From Maribellus maritimus (GTDB lineage: Bacteria; Bacteroidota; Bacteroidia; Bacteroidales; Prolixibacteraceae), in contig NZ_JAIKLE010000008.1 of the NCBI RefSeq assembly GCF_022267315.1, positions 147,294 to 211,293 of the forward strand: a DNA stretch of 64,000 bases. The letters are read 5' to 3'. Below, piece by piece: positions 58,258 to 64,000 of the stretch. Each line of letters starts with the position of its first letter. Position 1 is the stretch's first letter. The notes under the pieces were generated by a model, which did not search any database, was not told the origin of the DNA, and saw only the letters and a list, made by a program, of their open reading frames with translations. The translations under genes were made by a program, and so were the position numbers.

Positions 58258-59136
58258 TTAGCGAATAAAACGTCTGAATTCCTGATAGTTTTTTACCACT
58301 TTAATATTGCGCGGTAATTTCGGATTATGATTATTAACCTGACCTCCCGTGATAAATATCTTTTGTTTTGCAAAAGGCTGTTTTAACCTTTCAAGGTAGT
58401 CTTCCATCTCTTCTTTTGGAATTGAATTGATAAAAGCCGTAAAAACATAATCAATTTCCATTTGCCCGGCAATTTTACTCAGGTCATCAAAAGGAACTGA
58501 TTGCCCTAAATAAATGGTATTGTAACCGATTTGTTTGGCAAAGTAATAATAAAAAAGAAGGCTTAATTCGTGAAGCTCATTTTCAGGAAGATAGAGTAAA
58601 ATAGTAGCATCTTTAGTGTAATTACCTTCAAGGCGGTCAATCTCTACAATTAACTTTTGCCTAATTATCTGGGATACAAAATGTTCCTGTGCGGGGAAAA
58701 TTGTTCCTACCTGCCAGTAGGTCCCAATCCTCATAAAAAGATTAAAAAAGACTTTTACAACGGCTTCTTCAAATCCAAGCGTCTGGATGATTTCATTTGT
58801 TAATTTTACGAAGCCGCGATTGTCAAAATTCAACATGTAGATTATCAGTTGGTCGATGTAATCCGATTCCGAAATTTTTACTTCTGCCACCTGCAACACT
58901 GTACTTTTTACCTGCTCATTATTCCAGCCGGCAACTTTCGATATCTTGTAACCATTTCGCACCAGCATCGAAACATTTAGTATTTTCCGTAAATCTTCAT
59001 CGGAATAATACCTGATATTTGTATCTGTACGCTCCGGCTCCAGTAAATTGTATCGCTTTTCCCAGATCCGGATTGTGTGCGCTTTTATTCCCGAAAGAAC
59101 TTCCAAATCTTTTATCGAATAGCCCGATGTATTCAT
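58258..59136 (-). CDS. MerR-family regulator with cobalamin-binding domain (CarH/LitR-like)
   Basis: 292 residues. N-terminal MerR helix-turn-helix (GYSIKDLEVLSGIKAHTIR) binds DNA. The middle four-helix cap carries the Wx9EH motif (W141...E151-H152) of AdoCbl-sensing CarH. The C-terminal Rossmann part has E187-x-H189 in ENELHELSL (with Ser in place of the usual Gly of ExHxxG) and NTIYLGQSVPFDDL. In CarH, AdoCbl holds the protein as a DNA-binding tetramer in the dark and light dissociates it. Binding residues look retained, so light- or B12-responsive control is plausible. Divergent from the isoaspartyl peptidase gene. Confidence 0.88.
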   Translation of the reverse strand: MNTSGYSIKDLEVLSGIKAHTIRIWEKRYNLLEPERTDTNIRYYSDEDLRKILNVSMLVRNGYKISKVAGWNNEQVKSTVLQVAEVKISESDYIDQLIIYMLNFDNRGFVKLTNEIIQTLGFEEAVVKVFFNLFMRIGTYWQVGTIFPAQEHFVSQIIRQKLIVEIDRLEGNYTKDATILLYLPENELHELSLLFYYYFAKQIGYNTIYLGQSVPFDDLSKIAGQMEIDYVFTAFINSIPKEEMEDYLERLKQPFAKQKIFITGGQVNNHNPKLPRNIKVVKNYQEFRRFIR

Positions 59137-59379
59137 TTTTCCTGTCTTTTTATGTAAGCTGAAATTTACCGTTCAAACACACTAAAACCTTTTTTGTTTA
59201 AAGTTTTATAAATAAAATATAAACAAAACTAATATTTATAGTTCTATTGTGTACATTTTAAAAAGAAAAACACCTAGATAGAAGTTGAAACTTAAAGGGG
59301 GCGGTTAAAAAGAATTTTAATTATTTTATCTCCATTTCAACATATTATTTCATTTTTGTATACTCAAAAGAAAATACCG

Positions 59380-60357
59380 ATGAAAACATACAAGTTTTTA
59401 ATTTTAGTCCTTTCATTATGTATAAACACAACCATTTTTTCACAGGAAAAATATGCCATTGTTATTCATGGCGGAGCAGGTGTAATGGGGAGTTTAAAAG
59501 GCAATGATGAAGCACAAAAAAAATACTTCGAGAAACTGGAAGAGGCACTAAACTTAGGAGAACAACTTTTGAAGGAAGGAAAAGCAGCGCAGGATGTGGT
59601 TGTTGAAGTTATTCAGATAATGGAAAACTCACCTCTATTTAATGCCGGAAAAGGTGCCGTTTTTACTTCGGAAGGGAAAAATGAACTCGACGCCTCGATT
59701 ATGGACGGTGCAACTTTAAACGCCGGTGCAGTTGCGGGTGTTCAGGATATAAAAAATCCAATTCTGGCAGCACGCGAAGTGATGAACAATTCGGTGCATG
59801 TTTTTTTGAGTGGAAAAGGTGCCTCAGAGTTTGCAAAGAAACAAGGTTTGGAAATGGTTGACAACAAGTATTTTTACACTGAATCACGGTACAAGTCATT
59901 GGAACAATTGCAAAAACGCGAACGCGAACGTTCGGAGAATGACAACCACGGAACCGTTGGCTGCGCTGTTCTTGATATCTACGGAAATATTTGTGCCGGA
60001 ACCTCAACCGGCGGAATGACAAACAAAAAATATGGCCGCATTGGAGATTCACCAGTTATTGGTGCCGGAACCTATGCCAACAACAAAACATGTGCGATTT
60101 CCTGTACAGGGCATGGTGAATATTATATCCGACTCGCCTTTGCACGTGATATTTCAGCACTGATGGAATATAAAAAATTGAGCGTGGACAAAGCCTGCCG
60201 CGAAGAAATCAAAAAGTTATCTGAACTTCAGGGAACCGGCGGTGTTATTGCTTTGGATGCCAAAGGAAACATTGCGATGGAATTTAACACCGAAGGAATG
60301 TTTCGTGGCTATATAAAGTCGTCGGGTGAAAAAGAAATTGCAATTTTCAGGGACTAA
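59380..60357 (+). CDS. Isoaspartyl peptidase/L-asparaginase (T2 Ntn hydrolase), exported
   Basis: 325 residues from ATG at 59380, which opens the signal peptide MKTYKFLILVLSLCINTTIFS; a TTG 24 bp upstream is in frame but unlikely. Autoprocessing site: nucleophile T192 in DNHGTVGCAVL, followed by GTSTGGM and GDSPVIGAGTY, the family signature. It cleaves isoaspartyl dipeptides and/or asparagine in the periplasm. It precedes the BatA-type gene by 18 bp. Confidence 0.93.
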   Translation: MKTYKFLILVLSLCINTTIFSQEKYAIVIHGGAGVMGSLKGNDEAQKKYFEKLEEALNLGEQLLKEGKAAQDVVVEVIQIMENSPLFNAGKGAVFTSEGKNELDASIMDGATLNAGAVAGVQDIKNPILAAREVMNNSVHVFLSGKGASEFAKKQGLEMVDNKYFYTESRYKSLEQLQKRERERSENDNHGTVGCAVLDIYGNICAGTSTGGMTNKKYGRIGDSPVIGAGTYANNKTCAISCTGHGEYYIRLAFARDISALMEYKKLSVDKACREEIKKLSELQGTGGVIALDAKGNIAMEFNTEGMFRGYIKSSGEKEIAIFRD

Positions 60358-60375
60358 AAAAACGATTAAACGGGT

Positions 60376-62430
60376 ATGAACTTTCTTTTCCCAACATTCT
60401 TATTTTCACTGCTGGCCGTTGCCATTCCCATTATCATTCACCTGTTTAGTTTCAGGCGATACAAAACAGTATATTTTAGTAATGTTGGCTTTCTAAAAAA
60501 TGTAAAAAAAGAATCGCAGAAAAAGTCAAAAATAAAACAACTGCTTATTTTACTGGCGCGAATTCTCACTATTGTTTTCCTTGTATTTGCATTTGCACAA
60601 CCCTACATTCCGAATAACCAGGAGGTAAAAAGGCAAACGAGCCAGCTGGTAGCAGTTTATGTAGACAATTCGTTTAGTATGAACGCACTTTCGGAGCAGG
60701 GACAATTGCTGGAAGTAGCAAGAAACAAAGCTCTTGAAATCGTCCTTGCTTACCCGCCCGGAACAAAATTCAGATTATTTACCAACGATTTGGAACCGAA
60801 ACACCAACACATTTTTAACCGTGAACAATTTATCCGGGAAGTTTCAGGCATTCATTCATCGCCTAATCTTGTCCCACTTTCACAGATTTATAACCGCTTT
60901 TCGAATCAAAGCCAGGACGACAATGAAAACAGCGACAAAAATTTGTATTTTATTTCCGATTTCCAGCGGAGTATTACCGATGTTGAGAACTTCAGAGATG
61001 AAAATATTTTTAGTTATTTTCTTCCGCTGGTTCCTAACGAAGTGGCGAATCTATATATCGATTCCTGCTGGGTTGAAATTCCTGCTCACCGCTTAAATCA
61101 GGAAGAGACCATTTATGTCAAAATTAAAAACAGTTCAAACCAGGATTATCAAAATCTCCCATTAAGAATCTTTCTGAATGACTCAGTAAAGTCGATAACC
61201 AACTTCTCAGTTGCTGCACAAAATGAAATTACAACCAGTTTGATTTTCACCAACAACTCAGCAGGGGCGCAGCGAGGGAAAGTTGAAATTACCGACTATC
61301 CGTTTACCTACGACAACAACTGGTTTTTAAGCTATTATGTAGAACCAGAGCTCAAAGCACTGGCCATATACAGTGACGACATAAAGTCACAGGAAGGATT
61401 AAATTATATTACTGCGTTGTTTAATGACGATGATTACGTGCAGCTTGACGAGATGAATGTGCAAAATATGCAAATGAGTCGGCTGCCGGAATACAATGCC
61501 ATTTTCCTGATTAACCTCGATAATTTTACAAGCGGTTTTATGAACGAACTGACAACAGTGACAAGGAATGGTGTTTCGGTTGTGTTATTTCCCGGACTCG
61601 ACGCTCTGAATACGAATAACGATCTGTTATCGCGGTTTAACAGCAAATTGATTACAGGAAAAGATACTACGACTCAAAAAATATCAGGGATTGACTTTGA
61701 CAATAAATTCTATGAAAATGTATTTCAAAAAAGAGAGGAAAACGCCATTTTCCCGGAAATTGACGGGCATCTGAAATTTGAAGAAAATATACGTAGCGCT
61801 GCAACCCGTTTACTTTGGTTCCCCAACGGAGACAATGCTCTTTTTTCAGAACCGGTGGAGAATGGAAAATTGTGGGTATTTGGTTTTCCTTTAAACAGTT
61901 TAAACGACGCTTTTGCCCGCGATGCGCTGTTTGTACCCACCATTTACAATATCGTTCTGAACAGCATGCCCGACCAGGCGATTTCTTACACAATCGGAGA
62001 AAACAACTCCTACAATATTCCGCGAAATAAAAAAATTGATCTCAACTCAACCATCGAAATTGAAAACCGGGATTCAGGCGAAAAATTTATCCCGGAAAAA
62101 AAAGTAACCAGTGTGGGTACCCGAATTGATTTTAATGATTTGATCAGCAATGCCGGTCACTATTTGATTCAAAACGATGGAGAAACCATTTCAACCATTG
62201 CGTTTAATTATAATCGCAACGAATCTGATTTGAGGTATTTTACACCAAACGAACTGGAAAACCTATCGGAAACAAGTGGTTTAAACACAAGCGTTGTTAA
62301 AGATGTTACAAGTAATTTTTCTGATATTTTTGATGAAGTTCAGAATGGCAAACAATTATGGAAATGGTGCATTTTACTGGCTCTGTTTTTTATTGCTGCC
62401 GAGATTTTAATAATACGATTCTGGAAATAA
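60376..62430 (+). CDS. BatA-domain membrane protein
   Basis: 684 residues. N-terminal BatA (aerotolerance regulator) domain: membrane helix then LFSFRRYKTVYFSNVGFLK and a second helix (LLILLARILTIVFLVFAFAQP). A von Willebrand-type segment (VDNSFSMNA) and a large periplasmic part follow, ending with a C-terminal helix (WCILLALFFIAAEILII). The domain occurs in the Bacteroides aerotolerance (bat) genes; no batBCDE or MoxR neighbours are present here, so this is a solitary member. Confidence 0.88.
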   Translation: MNFLFPTFLFSLLAVAIPIIIHLFSFRRYKTVYFSNVGFLKNVKKESQKKSKIKQLLILLARILTIVFLVFAFAQPYIPNNQEVKRQTSQLVAVYVDNSFSMNALSEQGQLLEVARNKALEIVLAYPPGTKFRLFTNDLEPKHQHIFNREQFIREVSGIHSSPNLVPLSQIYNRFSNQSQDDNENSDKNLYFISDFQRSITDVENFRDENIFSYFLPLVPNEVANLYIDSCWVEIPAHRLNQEETIYVKIKNSSNQDYQNLPLRIFLNDSVKSITNFSVAAQNEITTSLIFTNNSAGAQRGKVEITDYPFTYDNNWFLSYYVEPELKALAIYSDDIKSQEGLNYITALFNDDDYVQLDEMNVQNMQMSRLPEYNAIFLINLDNFTSGFMNELTTVTRNGVSVVLFPGLDALNTNNDLLSRFNSKLITGKDTTTQKISGIDFDNKFYENVFQKREENAIFPEIDGHLKFEENIRSAATRLLWFPNGDNALFSEPVENGKLWVFGFPLNSLNDAFARDALFVPTIYNIVLNSMPDQAISYTIGENNSYNIPRNKKIDLNSTIEIENRDSGEKFIPEKKVTSVGTRIDFNDLISNAGHYLIQNDGETISTIAFNYNRNESDLRYFTPNELENLSETSGLNTSVVKDVTSNFSDIFDEVQNGKQLWKWCILLALFFIAAEILIIRFWK

Positions 62431-62569
62431 AATCAAACACCTGTAGTTTCAACATTTCATAAAGAACAAAAAATGATAAAACATAGCCGTTTCAGTGCTT
62501 TTTAACACCACAGGATGTTTTGAAAATGAGAACGAAAATAGTAATTCTGTAAAAAATAAAACAAAAGAC

Positions 62570-63793
62570 ATGACAGCATTAACTTCACAGGATTTTATTA
62601 AAAAGGAAGACAAATTTGGTGCCCACAATTATCATCCGCTGCCAGTGGTTTTAGCCCGGGGAGAAGGTGTTTTTGTATGGGATGTGGAAGGTAAAAAATA
62701 TTACGATTTTCTGGCCGCATACTCGGCAGTAAACCAAGGGCATTGTCATCCGAAAATTACGGAGGCCCTGATTGAACAGTCAAAAACACTCGCACTTACA
62801 TCGAGAGCATTTTACAACAATGTTTTAGGCGAATGGGAAGAGTACATGACGCAACTGTTTGGCTACGATAAAATGCTTCCAATGAACTCAGGTGCGGAGG
62901 CCGATGAAACCGCGCTAAAACTGGTTCGCAAATGGGCTTACAAAGTAAAAGGAGTCCCGGCAAACGAAGCTAAAATTGTAGTTTGCGATGGTAATTTCCA
63001 CGGGCGTACGATTACCATTATTTCCATGTCATCAGATCCGGATGCATACAACCACTACGGTCCCTACACTCCCGGATTTGTAAATATACCTTATAACGAT
63101 ATTGAGCGTCTCGAAAAGGAATTGCAAGACCCAAATGTTGCAGGTTTTTTAGTGGAACCCATACAAGCCGAAGCAGGTGTTTATGTTCCGGAAGACGGTT
63201 ATCTGCAAAAAGCTGCCGAGCTATGTAAAAAATACAACGTACTGTTTGTGGCCGACGAAGTTCAGACAGGATTGGCACGTACGGGAAAAATGCTGGCCTG
63301 TAATCATGAAGATGTACGCCCTGACATTCTGGTGCTGGGAAAAGCACTTTCAGGAGGAATGTATCCGGTTTCCTGTGTGCTGGCCGATGACGAAATTATG
63401 CTGACCATCAAACCGGGCGAACACGGAAGTACCTACGGAGGAAACCCGGTTGCTGCAAAAGTTGCCATGACTGCGCTTGATGTGCTGCAGGATGAAAAAC
63501 TGGCTGAAAATGCGGAACGACTGGGAGAAATATTCAGAGCAGAAATGAAAGCAATTAACTCGCCGCTGATTGAGATGGTGCGCGGAAAAGGATTATTGAA
63601 TGCTGTGGCAATTAGACCAACCAATGGAAAAACAGCCTGGGATGTGTGCCTTGGGTTAAAAGAAAACGGACTGATTGCCAAACCTACACACGAGCATATT
63701 ATCCGTTTTACTCCGCCATTGGTTATTACTGAAGAACAACTAATGGACGCCATCGGTATCATAAAAGAAACTTTTAAAGAATTTGGAATATAA
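62570..63793 (+). CDS. rocD: Ornithine-oxo-acid aminotransferase
   Basis: 407 residues from the ATG at 62570 ([20 protein letters not shown]), the family start; an upstream in-frame extension to 62495 adds a non-conserved segment. Class III PLP fold: [17 protein letters not shown], the SMSSDPDAY region, and K258 in [13 protein letters not shown] as the PLP lysine. It converts ornithine and 2-oxoglutarate to glutamate semialdehyde and glutamate. Followed by tandem terminators. Confidence 0.95.
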   Translation: MTALTSQDFIKKEDKFGAHNYHPLPVVLARGEGVFVWDVEGKKYYDFLAAYSAVNQGHCHPKITEALIEQSKTLALTSRAFYNNVLGEWEEYMTQLFGYDKMLPMNSGAEADETALKLVRKWAYKVKGVPANEAKIVVCDGNFHGRTITIISMSSDPDAYNHYGPYTPGFVNIPYNDIERLEKELQDPNVAGFLVEPIQAEAGVYVPEDGYLQKAAELCKKYNVLFVADEVQTGLARTGKMLACNHEDVRPDILVLGKALSGGMYPVSCVLADDEIMLTIKPGEHGSTYGGNPVAAKVAMTALDVLQDEKLAENAERLGEIFRAEMKAINSPLIEMVRGKGLLNAVAIRPTNGKTAWDVCLGLKENGLIAKPTHEHIIRFTPPLVITEEQLMDAIGIIKETFKEFGI

Positions 63794-63867
63794 AATCCAC
63801 GTCATTCTGAACTTATTTTAGAAACTGATTAATTAGCAAAGAAACCAGATTCAGTAAGACAAAGACA

Positions 63868-63904
63868 AAAAAATAACCGCACAGAAGCAGTGCGGTTATT
63901 TTTT
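63868..63904. terminator. Strong bidirectional intrinsic terminator
   Basis: Perfect inverted repeat ATAACCGCAC / GTGCGGTTAT extended by A/T tracts, 7-nt loop AGAAGCA, 75 bp after rocD. Symmetric, so active in both directions. Confidence 0.9.
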
Positions 63905-63943
63905 GAGACACTGTTTCACAAAGTGTGTAAATTAAAAATACCG

Positions 63944-63976
63944 AGGGTTTAGCTATTTATAGCTGGACCCTTTTTT
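63944..63976 (+). terminator. Second intrinsic terminator after rocD
   Basis: AGGG...CCCT with AGCTA/TAGCT inner stem and TTTA loop, then six T. It lies 40 bp past the first terminator. Confidence 0.75.
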
Positions 63977-64000
63977 CAAATATGACTAAGAACTGATTTA

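Overview
The window looks like a chromosomal segment of a Bacteroidota bacterium (class Bacteroidia; a marine or sediment Marinilabiliales/Prolixibacteraceae-like lineage is my best guess). Reasons: AT-rich DNA, a SusC/SusD pair under an ECF sigma/anti-sigma couple, many Cys-type sulfatases and glycosidases, TAnnTTTG-type -7 promoter boxes, a type IX secretion C-terminal tail, a BatA-type protein, and typical Bacteroidota lipoprotein and Sus signal sequences.

1-19.2 kb is a polysaccharide utilisation locus (PUL). Reading leftwards from 15.9 kb: ECF sigma factor, FecR-like anti-sigma, SusC with an N-terminal STN signalling domain, SusD, two sulfatases, a GH127-type beta-L-arabinofuranosidase, a GH2 beta-galactosidase-type enzyme, and a third sulfatase cut by the window edge. 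Divergently (rightwards) lie a GH43 arabinanase-like enzyme and a GH51 alpha-L-arabinofuranosidase. The combination points to a sulfated, arabinose- and galactose-containing glycan. A 14-bp inverted repeat separates susD from the enzyme genes and a second strong hairpin sits between fecR and susC.

19.7-36.8 kb is mostly ordinary chromosome: glutathione peroxidase, tRNA-Gly(CCC), a Gfo/Idh/MocA oxidoreductase, an AraC regulator followed by an SRPBCC-like protein and a C45-type Ntn hydrolase, an AddA-like helicase-nuclease, a nucleotidyltransferase, a glycosyltransferase, an M16 protease, a HAD phosphatase and a GNAT acetyltransferase.

36.8-42.5 kb is a decaying patch of small secreted or hypothetical genes. 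It holds a 3' relic of a rhamnosidase-like enzyme, a gene split by a frameshift at an A7 run, a HExxH protein split by an in-frame TAA, and a signal-peptide mini-ORF.

42.7-46.4 kb holds housekeeping genes (ilvE-type aminotransferase, dapB, lepB). 46.4-51.2 kb holds a LapA-like protein, a T9SS-tailed CotH protein, and a pectin (rhamnogalacturonan) pair, GH105 and CE12-type acetylesterase, whose reading frames look like one fusion protein broken at an A10 run. 51.4-64 kb holds WbqC, ThuA, a formylglycine-generating enzyme (FGE) homologue with both active-site cysteines (a candidate activator of the PUL sulfatases), a NIPSNAP protein, a ModF-like tandem ABC ATPase, a CarH-like MerR/B12 regulator, isoaspartyl peptidase, BatA and ornithine aminotransferase.

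Functional assignments rest on motifs I could read in the translations; no database search was run.
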